A stretch of DNA of 64,000 nt from Flaveria trinervia (lineage: Eukaryota > Streptophyta > Magnoliopsida > Asterales > Asteraceae), in contig CM046456.1 of assembly GCA_025506515.1 (NCBI GenBank), forward strand, positions 67,737,134 through 67,801,133. Reading direction: 5' to 3'. Both the position numbers and the translations under genes were made by a program. This document shows positions 43,486 through 55,091 of this stretch, one piece after another. Below the pieces are notes generated by a model. That model searched no databases. It was not told where the DNA came from and saw nothing but the letters and a program-made list of their open reading frames with translations. Every line of letters starts with the position of its first letter. The first letter of the stretch is position 1.

Positions 43486-44772
43486 TCATCGTGTTGGAGC
43501 TGTGTTCGCCATCTGTCCTTCTCCTCCGGTCCTCTTCACTCCCGAAACTTCCGCCCTTGGCTTCTTACAATCCCTGCTTATGTGGCTAATTTCTCCATAA
43601 TTATAACATCTCACACTCCCACATTCTCTAGCCACATGTCCAGGCTTCCCACACTTGAAGCAGGTGTTTGGTCCCCTTTTGCATCCTCCCGAATGCTCTA
43701 TCCTGCATTTACTGCATCTGTTTGTCCCCGCACCAGGTGTGATCATACGACGGTCATCCCTCCGTGCGTGCTTATGATTCGTCGGGACACCACCCCGTCC
43801 AGTTCTCTTTCCCTTCCAGTTTCGGTCTCCATCACCTTTCTCGCCGTCTTCAGCCACCACCACTACCACAGTTCTTTCATCATACAACCTCCCCGCCAAA
43901 TCAACTGCCGACCTAAACATGCTCGATCGGGCAGCGATCATGTGCCTACGGATATCCGCCGGCAAGCCCTGAATATACCTCTTGATCTTTCGTGAAAGAT
44001 GTGTCACCTGATCCGGCACCAGCCGTGCCATCTCGTTGAATTTGGTGGTGTACTGCTGATGCGTCATTGTTTCCGCCTCTAGCTACAGGAACTCTCTTTA
44101 AACTTTATCTATCTCATGGTGAGGACAAAACTCCTCGATCACCAGCGTTTTCAACTCTGACCATCTCATCCTTCCGATAGCCCGGCTACCCTCAACTTGG
44201 ACTATGTTGTCCCATCAGCATAGAGCCAAATCCACAAACGAGTGGGCGGTGAACTTCACCTTCTGATCTTCCCGACACTCACTGATATTTAGAACAGCTT
44301 CCATTTACCTCACCCACCGGTGAGCAGCAGTAGCAGTGCCATTACCTTCAAAAGTTGGGGGCTTGCATCATTGAAATGCCCTATAGTTACAGCCTCGTGC
44401 CGCCTCCTGCACAGGCTCTTCTTCTTCCTCATCTTCTTCGTCATCAGACGGAACCGTCTTAGTCTCGGGCTGTCTCCTTTCACCCGAAGGTCTACCCCTT
44501 TCCTTTCTCTCCCCATCTTTAACAGCCTTTATCATTTCGGTCACTACAGATGGTAGGATCGTCTGCATGGCCTGATGCACTTCCTCAGCAACCGCCTCTC
44601 TCATCGAGGCTCTCGGATTAGCACTCTCATCACCGCCCTCCGGATGAGGGGTCTCGGGTTCCTCATGAACCACCTTCTCCAATCTAGGTCTTCCTCGCGT
44701 GACCCGTGGTTCAGCACCACGTCCACCACCGCCTCCACCTTGTGAAGCTTTCGAAGATCTACCACCAGCCAT
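43486..44772 (-). pseudogene. Gag of D, interrupted
   Basis: It starts MAGGRSSKASQGG at 44772, the same start as L2 gag. The first half is open to 44368, where the Met-Arg-Cys site of L2 has become a stop. Further stops follow through the capsid region, and 44067-43486 is open again (MTHQQYTTKFNEMARLVPDQ to the end). One classic CCHC knuckle remains, CFKCGKPGHVARECG. The second has Cys to Tyr and Gly to Ser changes (CYNYGEISHISRDC). Its TGA stop overlaps ATG exactly as in L2. Confidence 0.93.
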
Positions 44773-45107
44773 TCACACGCACACTGAAAGATTCAAACAC
44801 CAACACGGTCCTTCAAGGGAACAACTCAGTTTATGTCAAGTATAGTAACTCCCTAATTACAGTGGTCAATTGTGATTAGCCACTTACTTTACTCTTCATA
44901 CCCCAAGCATTACCTGTCCTGACTACACCAGTATCTAAATCTACCAGCAACACACAAACCACATAACATGCGCACATAATACTGGTTAACATTACGAAAA
45001 TACCTGATGGCACGCAGCTACTCAGACTGGCATCCCTCCCCTTTCAGTACCATTCTCAGTTTAAGTTAAGGTTTATTTTGAAAATTTACCCACTTCACTT
45101 AAACTTT
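44773..45107 (-). other. Leader of D
   Basis: Non-coding sequence collinear with the L2 leader (10793-11125). Confidence 0.75.
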
Positions 45108-45120
45108 GGCTCTCATACCA
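45108..45120 (-). other. Primer-binding site of D
   Basis: On the minus strand TGGTATGAGAGCC differs at one base from the initiator-Met site and lies three bases from the 5' LTR. Confidence 0.9.
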
Positions 45121-45123
45121 ACT

Positions 45124-47563
45124 TGTAAGGCCCCGTTCCCGGGACGCTTACAGCTGGTCCTTCATTGCACTTAAGACATATAATTATATCATCTGACATA
45201 AAGGCATTGCAGCGAAAACATTAAAAACAAAATTTTCATTTCATCAAAATGCTTTTGCAAACTATACAACCGTTCATTACACAATATCATTTTACATTTC
45301 ATTACAAAAGCATTAAAAACAATGGATGCCATCCCAAAAGAACTGAGTAGTCATCCCGTGCCATCCTTAGCAACATTACCTGCCAACTGGAAACACATCA
45401 AAGTCAGTGTTGCTGAGTGAGTTCTAGTTTTAAAGAAAACATACTTTACTTCCATTATAAAACCATTCGTTACTTTTGTACGCGATCACACAACATACAT
45501 ACATACACATAATATAATTATTATCTTCCATTACGTTTGTTAACATTCTCATCTGTTTCATTCGTTCATTACACCATTTCTTCCGTTTGTTCATCTCATA
45601 CCTATCGCACTTTTCACACCAATCACACCCTTGCATCATCGTACCCGAAGTACATATCACACAAATCGCACACATAAGGTAGCCAAGATCGCACACTACA
45701 TAGCACACAGTAAATACCATATTGCACGTATCAGAGCAGTTACTAAAACTGAACTCCCACTGTGTCTATAGTCACTCATGTTATCCATCATACATATGGC
45801 ATAAATCGCACCAACGGAGTGGTCACCAAGACGACTCCCCCTGTGTGTGAGAACTCTTAGGGTTTATCCAGAATCGCACGCCATCTCATGGGTTAGCCAA
45901 AATCGCACGCTACATAACACACAGCAAATACCACATCGCACGTATCGAAGCACTTACCAAAACTGAACTCCCTACTGTGTGTATGAACCCATATGAGGTA
46001 GCCAAAATCGCACGCTACATAGCACACAGTAAATACCACATCGCACGTATCGGAGCAGTTACCAAAACTGAACTCCCTACTGTGTCTATGTTCCCTTATG
46101 AATTAGCCAAGATCGCAGGCTATATATACGCACACAGTTGAGCTAACCACTCTCAATGAGTTATGAACCTCCTTCCTTACTCTTGCAAGCCATCCTTGCT
46201 CTCATTCCTTCGTTCATGCTTGCACTCATTCATTACGTTCCTTTTTTCATTATCTTACACTTTACGTTACATAATACTTTCATTACATTCATTAACGTTC
46301 AACGCAAATCACGGGAAGACAATCATACATAGTAAAATAAGGAACATAACAACATACACAACAATCACACAAGGCAATATTACACGCCCATAACATAGAT
46401 CATGCACAAACATACAACATGCACAAACACACGACATCAAACATCACACCATCCTCATCATCAGCTTATCATCATTTATCATCTTAAGTCATCCATACCC
46501 ATCACATCATCTACAACCCCAAAGGTCCGAGTCTACATCCGCACTTTCCCGAAAGTCAGACACTAACAATGGTCATTTGGGACCCTACTTAGTCGCATGA
46601 TCTTCATGCGTATGAGAACACTCAGGCGAATGGACCTCCAGTCGTATAGCCTCCAATCGCATACTTCCCATGCGAATGAACCTCAGTGGCATGACATCCG
46701 GGCGTATGGACCTCAATCGCATAACCTTCATGCGAATGGCCCTCAGTCGCACACCTTTCATGCGTATGAACCTCAATCACACGACTCACAGGCGTATGGA
46801 CTCCTGTCTCATGACCTTCAGTCGCGTGACCTTCATTCGCATTTCCCTCAGTCGCATGACTTCTATCCGCATTTCCTTCAGTCACATAGCCCTCATGGGT
46901 ATGGCTCTCAGTCACACGAATGAACCTAAGTCGCACCTCTTTCGTGCGTATAGCCCCTAGTCGCATGCCATTCAGTCGCACTGACCTCCAGTCGCATAGC
47001 CCTAGCTGGGCGCAGAATGCGGTTCATCCCGAACTGCAGCCGCCAAGTTTGACCTCCAAACTCTTCCAAACCTATTTTAAGCTCAAATCAACCATTATAA
47101 ACCTTAGGGAAGCATACTACGAAATCATTCAAGCACAACCAAGCCCGAAATCAAGCCCCAAACGAATCATACACATACACATAAATACGAAAACGGGTTA
47201 CATGAAAATACCCGAAAAATGGTTTTCAGATGTGTTCCAGCCCCAAAATCATTCAAAAATGTTTAAAAGATGGGTCCTAGAACTCACATAAATGATCCCG
47301 TCTAGTAAAGCTTCGAATTGACCCGCTACATGTCAATTTCCACGCTCGAATCAACCCGAACCAAGCTTTTCTCCTCTTTTTCTCCTTTTGTCTCTTCTCC
47401 CTTGGCTAAGTTTTGGCAAGAATGGGGAGGGTGTTGGCTGCCCTCCCCTTTTATACTTCCACTCATCCAAGTTTCTTCCCGTTTGGCAAGTTTGATCCCT
47501 CGACTTTGGACTTTATTTCTTTTCTTCCTTCGTCAGCTTCAAAGAAAATTTCCGGGTGTTACA
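45124..47563 (-). mobile_element. 5' LTR of D
   Basis: On the minus strand it runs from TGTAACACCCGGAAATTT to CCGGGAACGGGGCCTTACA. Stem-loop 47424-47448 has an 8-bp perfect stem (GGGGAGGG/CCCTCCCC). Arrays lie at 46565-47002 and 45655-46142, with a CTCACTCAGCAACACTGAC block near 45400-45423. Confidence 0.93.
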
Positions 47564-48480
47564 CCCGTTGTGGAAGTAGGAACAAATCTCCATGGACTTC
47601 ATTACTAAGTTCCCCAGAACTCCTAGTGGTTGTCACACGATATGGGTAATCATGGACCGACTCACTAAGTCAGCTCACTTCTTAGTGATCAAGGAGACTG
47701 ATAAAATGGACAGGTTAACGCGAATTTATTTGAAGGAAGTAGTGTAGAGGCATGGCGTGCCAATCTCAATTATATCTCATCGTGATGCTCGTTTTACTTC
47801 TCATTTCTGGCAATTGTTATAGAATTCTTTGGGTACGTGTCTGGACATGAGTATTGCCTAGCATCCACAGACCAATGGTCAGAGTGAACGTACCATTCAA
47901 CTTTGGACGACATGTTGCGTGCTCGTGTGATCGATTTTGGGAATATTGGGAAGCTCATTTACCGTTGGTTAAGTTTTCTTACAAAAATAGTTATAATACT
48001 AGCATCAAGGCAGCACCATTTGAGGCATTATATGGGCGAAAGTGTAGATCACCAGTTTGTTGGGTGGAAGTTGGTGATAGTTAATTGACTAGTCCTGAAT
48101 TGGTACATGTGACCACAGAGAAGATAGTGCAGATACGAAACCGCATGGCTACAACACGAGACAGACAGAAGAGTTACACAGATAGACGATGGAAACCTTT
48201 GGAGTTTCGAATCGATGACAAAGTCTTGCTGAAAGTTTCACTGTGGAAAGGTGTAATTAGGCTTGGCAAAAAAAGCAAACTTAATCCAAGATATATTGGA
48301 CCATTTGAGATTCGAGAAAGAATAGGTCCGGTGACATATCGACTGGACTTGCCTGAGTCATTGAGTGGCGTTGACAATGTATTTCACATCTCAAAACTGA
48401 AGAAGTGCCTATCTGACGAGACATTAATTGTACCACTCGAGGAAGTATAATTAGATGATCAGTTATGCTTTGTGGAATAG
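47564..48480 (+). pseudogene. Integrase core and C-terminus of C
   Basis: The core resumes with SMDFITKFPRTPSG (first catalytic Asp). The second catalytic Asp is lost (SHRDARFTS in place of SDRD), and NGQSERTIQ keeps the Glu. Stops and a deletion near 47905 follow. An open stretch 48085-48450 holds the C-terminal domain (VLLKVSLWKGVIRLGKKSKL, YIGPFEIRERIG, TYRLDLPESLSGV, VFHISKLKKC). Confidence 0.92.
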
Positions 48481-48657
48481 CCAGTTGAAGTAATGGATCG
48501 TGAGGTCAAGACGCTTAAGCAAAGCAAGATACTTATAGTCAAAGTTCGTTCGAACTCAAAACATGGACCGGAATCACGTGGGAACGCGAGGATCAGATGA
48601 AGCTCAAGTATCCTCATCTATTCGAAATGACGGCATTAGCCGGGGAAGGCACTGATT
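48481..48657 (+). pseudogene. Chromodomain-like tail of C
   Basis: In shifted frames: VMDREVKTLKQSKILIVKVR, then NSKHGPE, TWEREDQMKLKYPHLFEM. The TWERED block matches the divergent chromodomain end of Tekay/Del-like elements. One-base changes break it. Confidence 0.75.
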
Positions 48658-48799
48658 AAATTTCAGGACGAAATTTCTTTCAACATGGGGATGATGTGAC
48701 AACTCATTTGATTTCGTTATGCTAATGCAGTAAACTAGGGATGTAGCACAACCATGTAATGTAATTTTCGGGACGAAAATTCTTTCAACATGGGGATAG
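48658..48799 (+). promoter_or_regulatory. Duplicated stem-loop and polypurine tract of C
   Basis: Copy 1: AAATTTC/GAAATTT stem (48658-48676), then TTTCAACATGGGGATGATGTGACAAC. Copy 2: AATTTTCG/CGAAAATT stem (48763-48781), then TTTCAACATGGGGATAG directly before the 3' LTR. The copies lie about 105 bp apart, each followed by TGTGACA. Confidence 0.8.
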
Positions 48800-51089
48800 T
48801 GTGACATCCGGTAATTTTCCGTTACCAAACTCCATTAGTTTCGTTAAGTCTTGTATACACGTGTCGTGAGCACACACTAGTTGTCGTTGAACGTCGGTGA
48901 CTTAATAATAATAATATATGATAAACAATAATAATCTAATTAATAATGTTGATTATTAGTTGTGATTATGTGATTCATGATTTTATAGAATTTTAAATGT
49001 TTGTTTTATAAATTTTACATGATAACACAACAATGTGTAAAATATATTTCGTATGTTGTGTGACTTATTGTAAATGCCTAGGATTATTATTATTATTATT
49101 GGTTATTAATACTTGTGTTTTGTAGTTAGAAACTATTTTAAAAGTATTAGAAAGATAGTTTTTTATAAAATAAATTAAAGGGGTTATTTGGTAAATATTC
49201 TAAAACTAAAAGTTACCTTAATTAACCAAAAATCAACCCTAATCCCACCCTAATCCCCACTTTTGGCCGAAACATCATTCCCACACCCCCATTCCTTGCG
49301 AAATTGATCTAAGAACACTTACACAAGTCGAATTCCAAGTGGTTTCAAGTATTACAAGTTGATTTCAAGTGATAATCATCATCTAAGCACATCTAAAGGT
49401 AGTTTTGATTAGTTCTTCATGTTGATTGTTCTTGATGAACCCTAATCCATGAAATTAATGATGATTATATGAAATTGATGATTGTATGCTGATAATATGA
49501 TGTTAGTTAGGTTGTATGAATGCTAGATTATGTTGACTGTGCAAGAAATCTAGGGTTTGATCATCTAGTTCATACATTACCATAAGAGGAAACTTTTGTT
49601 CTTGGAATTCATGATTTGATGATTCTAAGATGTTAGATGTGATGCTTAGATGTTAGTTTAATTGAATTGTACAAGAAAATCTATGAAATTATGATACTGA
49701 TCATGACTTACTAAAAGTGGAAACTTTTGTGAATGACGTTGAGAATTGGATGTTTTGAAGGTGATTAGCATGTTAGAATGAATGCTATGAACTTGATTAG
49801 GTATATAATTATTGAAATTATGGTTGAATTGGATGCTAGAGCACTTTTGGGTATTACTTTCCCAAAAGAGAAACTTTATTTTTGTAGAACTTTGGATGTG
49901 ATGATTTGTGTTTATGATGTTAGAATCATGTTAGAATGATTTTTGATGATGTTTAATGTGTTAGAATGTGTAATTGAGTTGTATGGATGCTTGGTTGATC
50001 ATGCATGAAGTATAGATTTTGATTATTATACATGATGATGAATTATGGGTAGTGATTAGGAGATCATGATTGGGTTTGAAATTTGGTTGTCACTATATAT
50101 GCTAGTAATGTGGTTATGATTGTCATACACGCATGCAAATTCGAGGCCCCTACTTAGTAGGATTGGCAGGGTTTAGGATGTGAGGCCGTGAGTGACTTCA
50201 CATGGCATGTAGTGCATGATTCAACTTCATGTATGAATTGTTTGATGTGATGTATTTATATTGATTGAGCACGATGATTATTTGAGATTTGCATGAGTGT
50301 ATGATGATCTAGTATGGTATGATGACCTAGGTAGAATTTGGGTTGATAATGTGATGCACGTGGATAACTTACATGATATTCGTGTATGATAATTTGAATT
50401 ACATGATTAAACAACATTCCCTCTAATATATCACCAACGGGTCAAAAAGGTCAACTAGGTTAACCTAGGGTTGTTAAGTTTTCTGTGTACACGTACTTAT
50501 GTGCTTGTGTGATCTAGGTAGCCTTTGAAGGGTTGTCTTTGCACCTATCAGGATTCTCTTTATTCATTATCAGTATACACCAGGTTAGTTCTTGCCCCTC
50601 TATTTTATAAACTTTCTTTTGGGAGAGGTAGCATACTTGTACTCAAACAATATTTTATTATTATAAGTTGTGTATGTTTTAACATTATGCTTAATACCTT
50701 GAAAAGTCCTCACACTTTCGGATCGTTAATAATGATAACTAGCAGGAAATGATGGGTAGTACTACTGGGTGTGACGAGCCCCACCTGTGTGACTCGAGGT
50801 CAAACGGGTGCAATATTTTCCTAAACACAAACATTGTCACGACCTGGTAAGTCGTGATGGGAGGCAACAAACGCAACACAGTTAGCTTCGATCGCGAAAT
50901 CACTATATTTATTACTTGTGAATATAGACTAACTATCTATTTCAATACACTTCTTATGTTATACAATTGTAACACCCAACTATTTTAAAAAGACAAGACA
51001 TGAAGAATAAATGAAAGAAAAGCAATAAAGTCCAAGTGGAAGGACTAAAAGTGTCCAAAAGGACAAAACTTTCAAAAGTTGGTGTAAAG

Positions 51090-51107
51090 GTGGGCATGGC
51101 CGCCCAC
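51090..51107 (+). promoter_or_regulatory. Stem-loop near the start of LTR S
   Basis: GTGGGC pairs with GCCCAC around ATGGCC, 123 bp from the LTR start. The related LTR E has a weaker version at 26181-26200 (GGTGG/CCACC). Confidence 0.55.
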
Positions 51108-51597
51108 TCTCACTTCACATCACCATTTTCTTCGATTTTAGAGAGAGCAGAGGAATTCTCGGCTGAAGAAAAAGAAGAAGAAGAGAAGTCGAATTCAAGG
51201 TAAGAATTCGTGGTTTTTAAATGTTTATGACGGGTTTTATCACGGTTATATGCTTATGTGCTTATGTGTTTGTGTATGTGCTCGGGTGTGGGTGTTTGGT
51301 GTTGTTTTTAGGTGTTTGAACTCAATTGCAAGCGGGTTAGAAAAGAAGAAACTCCCAAGTTGCATCAGGTGAGTTCTAGACCCCGGTTTTTACTTGTTTT
51401 AAACTATCTTTGGGGCTGAAAATGTATTAAAACGATTTTCAAAGCTTATGTATGTTTACCCGTATGTATTGTGCATGTTGGATGTTGATTCTTGAATGCA
51501 TATAGGTTATTCCTGCTTAGAATAGCCATATTAAGCTTAGAACAGACGGGTTTGATGATTGGGTTTGAAAACAGACTAGAATCATGTTACACAGAGG

Positions 51598-52010
51598 GTC
51601 CATGCGCCTAGATAAGGCTCATGCGCCTGAAAATGCCTTAGAAAGATTTAAGTGTAATCCATGCGCCTGAACAGTAGCCCATGCGCCTAAGATTGCCTTA
51701 GAAATGTTTAAGTATAGCCCATGCGCCTGAATAGTGGTCCACGCGCCTATAAATATTAGTCGGACGACTAAGTGTAGGGCCATGCGCCCCAATAGTGCCC
51801 ATGTGCCCAAGTGGCTCATGCGCCTAAGTGTCCATGCGTCTGAATAACTCATGCGCCTAAGTGTTCATACGCACGAATAGTGCCCATGCGCCTGAATAGT
51901 TCATGCGCCTAAGTGATAAAATGATTAAGTGCTGGCTGATGCGCCTACATAGTGATGAAGCGCCCAAACAGGGCTCATGCGCCCAAATAGTGCCAAAGCG
52001 CCTGAGCACT
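51598..52010 (+). repeat. First array of LTR S, ATGCGCCTGA type
   Basis: Around twenty CATGCGCCTRA-like units are irregularly spaced, collinear in type but not in order with those of E. Confidence 0.9.
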
Positions 52011-52420
52011 TAGAAATTTTTACAGAATTTTCTGGGAGTCTGTGCTTTTAGGGTTTTGACCGAGGTTGACTAGGGCTTATTTATGATGATTTTTCATGCA
52101 TGGTTATGATTGTTTCTTATTATTATTATTGCTATTATTATTATTACTTATAGTATGTGACTTTACGTGGTATATTTATTATCGTAACGTAAAGTATATC
52201 ATAATAATAAAGAGAAAGAGCAATAAAGAAAAGAAGAGGAACATTATGAAATGTTAACAAGTATTGCAAGCTTACAGGAGGTACACGACCATGTTGTCGT
52301 TAGCTTAACTGTGTTGCGGGTTAGCTACCCTATTATGCACTCAGGGCCAATCAATTGAGATTGGCAGGACCTTTGTAGCGTGACCTGGGTGATTGGGTAG
52401 GCCTTGTACACAGTATACAG

Positions 52421-52597
52421 TTGACCCTTTCGAGGGATACAGTTGACCCTTTCGGGGGATATAGTTGACCCTTTCGAGGGATACAGTTGACCCTTTAGAG
52501 GGATACAGTTGACCTTTTAGAGGGATATAGTTAACCCTTTCGAGGGATACAGTTTGACCCTTTCGAGGGATATAGTTGACCCTTTCGAGGGATATAG
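52421..52597 (+). repeat. Eight tandem 22-bp units in LTR S
   Basis: Each unit centres on CCCTTTCGAGGG (a 4-bp stem with a TTCG loop) and ends GGATAYAG. Two units carry TTTAGAGGG and one carries TTCGGGGG. LTR B has a single unit at this place. The minus-strand frame 52341-52628 is the repeat read as protein. Confidence 0.95.
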
Positions 52598-53190
52598 ATG
52601 GCCCATCACCCGTTTTTCCATCGCGCATATAGTTGGGGTATCGCTCATTGGTCCATACAGAAAGTGAAAGATAATATAATGTTTTTATAATTATAATATT
52701 TAATGTTTAAGTTTGTACAATTATAATGTTTAATGTTTTAGCTGCTGTGATTGGCCAACTGTGAGGTCTCCGGGAGCGGGGCCTTACAACAATTGATAAT
52801 ATTTATGTTAAACGTAAACTCTTGAACTGGCTAACCATTGTGTTGATATTTTTAGTATGCTATTCTCAGGTCTTTAACTCAACTTGCCATTAGGAGCATA
52901 ACACGGGTCCAACATGCATCCTAAGGCTTTATTTCATAGACATATTTTGTTTGCCATTTATTTATGGGATTTGAACATTAGGATGACATGTGTTTTGCCA
53001 TATTATATATTATTTACTTTGGGTTTGTCTTATTTACAAAACGTTTCTGCATGGTTTTAAATGTTTAAACTTTGGTTGCTTTGTTTTGAAATTGACATAT
53101 AGTGTCGTTCTGAGTAACTAATGACTATGATCCTGTTTTGTTCACACGTCTCGCGGTAAAATTTCGCACGTGGATTTTGAGGGTGTGACA

Positions 53191-53684
53191 TTGACTACAA
53201 TCAACCCGACTCGTTTTCGAATTAAATTTACCCCATATTGTAAAGCAATTTGAATTCATACGCAAAATGAAAACATTGTTATCTTTGACCAGGCTCTTTT
53301 TAAACAAATTATGTTGAAATGTAAACCAACTCAAATGTACGCATAAAAAAGAACGTACAGCAACACCATATACGACGCAATAAAGTACAATTTACAATCA
53401 CCCCTAGTCAATTCGTAATAACATCGAAACATAAAACATTTCTGATTTATGTGGACGAATGAAAATCTCTCAACCCCCACCCCATCTCTCGCTTAAAAGC
53501 AAGCAGGCTACTCTTATTTGCTCTCTCTTTGTAAACATGATAGGAGCATAATGTAAAACATAAAAAAATCCGAGAACATTAAACCTAACACCTATACTAT
53601 TCATTCACTTTAATATACTATTCATTCACTTTAATAATTTATAATATGTAATAATTTTCCAAAAATATGGCATGTAATATTTCC
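53191..53684. other. Right flank of C, no gene
   Basis: AT-rich, with no supported frame. Confidence 0.5.
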
Positions 53685-53825
53685 ATTATTATTTAAACAT
53701 ATATATACAATCCACTCATGTTGGAGTTGAGGGCACTAAGTTATAAAAAGAAAGCATTATCTAGAAAGTGAAAAGACACATATATTCCTCGAAAGAATCC
53801 ACATACTTGCAATATATTCCATTGT
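53685..53825. repeat. Duplicated low-copy segment, copy 2, first part
   Basis: It resembles 19060-19205 (shared AAGCAYTATCYARAAAGTGA and a following AATATATWCCATT). It is separated from its second part (58215-58310) by about 4.4 kb that includes the Helitron-like insertion. Confidence 0.6.
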
Positions 53826-55091
53826 AATATATATTATAAATAGATTGAATCGTTATTTTTTTTTTGTGGTTTGGTTACATTTGATATTTGTATTAATTTT
53901 TTTTTTCATTTGGCTCCTTAAGGTTTGGAAAACGTTGTTACTTTCATCCACAAATTTTAACTAATATTCATCGTTAAAAGAGTGCTTATGTAATTTTTTA
54001 ATATAAAAACAAAATCCTAATTTATGTTCACGTGTTGTTGATAAAAATTTTTACCATGGAATTCATGTTTTTGGATAAAATAATAACTTTTTCAAACCTT
54101 GGGGAGCCAAATGTAAAAAAAATATTTTAATAAAAATGACAAATATAACCTAAGCTGGAGAAGGAAAACGACAATCCACTCTTTTAAATATGCTTGTAGA
54201 TTGATGTAATCTATATTTTTATTATTATATAAAGCATCTATTTGAGACACAATTATAATTTACTTTTAATATAATATGCATGATAAAAGTTTTTAAACAT
54301 AAGATACAAATGCTTTATGCAAGTATTTTTTTTGTTTCACATATAATATATTCTTATAATTAATATATTATATAAGATATATGATCAATACTTTATTTAA
54401 TAATATGAGATTATGTATTTCATTATATTAAATATTATATTATTTATAATACTTTTAGTTAAAGTTAAAATTTATATATAAGTATTATCTTATTAAATCC
54501 TTAAATGTGTAGTTATTAAATATTTTCATAGGTGTAATAATAAAATTAATAATAACAACAACAATAGCAACAAGAACAACAACACTATAATACATAAATA
54601 AGTATTATCTTATTTAAATAATCAAACTATTATTCATTGCCTGATAATAATCCATACTATTAATTGATCAGTAAAAATTCTAACTTTTATTTTTATTATC
54701 AACGACAATAGATGAACATAATTATTAAAATTTTACGCTTGATTTCAAATCAATTTCGTTCATAATAACAATTATGAAAGAAATTAAAAAAAATTACAAG
54801 CTAAGTTGAGCCTATAATAAGTATAAATTGAGTGTAAATATATGATAATTATGCTACCGATATTGTTGTTGTTAATAAAAATGAAAATTAGGATTATTAT
54901 AGGAAAATGAGTTTCGATTAATAAAAATAGTAGTAGTAATAATAATAATAATAATAATAATATAATAATAATAATAATAATTATAATAATAGTAATAATA
55001 ATAATAATAATACCAAACTATAATAAATGTTTAATACGAGTCGAAGAAGAGCCTGAATGACACGTGTCACATAACGCGTACCGACTCACTA
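53826..55091. other. AT-rich DNA with an (AAT)n tract
   Basis: No gene is seen. An imperfect (TAA)n microsatellite spans about 54928-55012. Confidence 0.7.

Larger units (their letters stand above)
40395..47563 (-). mobile_element. Element D: gypsy deletion derivative nested in C integrase (minus)
   Basis: LTRs at 45124-47563 (5', 2,440 bp) and 40395-42752 (3', 2,358 bp) flank only 2,371 bp. Flanking pentamers CCCCT (40390-40394) and CCCGT (47564-47568) match at 4 of 5, and integrase of C resumes exactly across the insertion. A damaged gag and short pol fragments remain. The 3' LTR has lost about 83 bp relative to the 5' LTR (missing after 42582; compare 47322-47404). Confidence 0.95.
50968..52788 (+). 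mobile_element. Solo LTR S in the 3' LTR of C
   Basis: It runs from TGTAACACCCAAC to CCGGGAGCGGGGCCTTACA (1,821 bp) with a perfect TSD ACAAT (50963-50967 and 52789-52793). The empty site is seen in the other LTR near 34208 (AAAATTGATAAT). It has stem-loop 51090-51107, an ATGCGCCTGA array and a 22-bp repeat array. Compared with LTR B, it lacks a block of several hundred bases that holds the TATA and CTCACTCA motifs. Confidence 0.97.
32072..53190 (+). mobile_element. Ty3/gypsy element C, old and heavily nested
   Basis: LTRs at 32072-34639 and 48800-53190 flank a primer site, an extra upstream ORF, gag, protease, RT, RNase H, integrase, chromodomain-like tail and polypurine tract. Flanking pentamers TAGAC (32067-32071) and TTGAC (53191-53195) match at 4 of 5. 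Without D, S and their TSDs the element is about 12.1 kb, including a tandem duplication of 1.15 kb. By eye the LTRs differ by about 6% near their starts, mostly C/T and G/A changes. All ORFs are broken. Confidence 0.92.
48800..53190 (+). mobile_element. 3' LTR of C, split by solo LTR S
   Basis: It starts TGTGACATCCGG at 48800 and ends GGGTGTGACA at 53190. Without S (50968-52788) and one TSD copy it is about 2,565 bp, matching the 5' LTR. Confidence 0.95.

Noticed and set aside
43582..44556. Plus-strand frames over D (137 and 78 codons)
   Set aside because: They are antisense shadows of the gag gene of D.
52421..52597. Regular 22-bp repeats resembling a CRISPR array
   Set aside because: There are no spacers; units abut directly, inside a plant LTR bounded by a perfect TSD.
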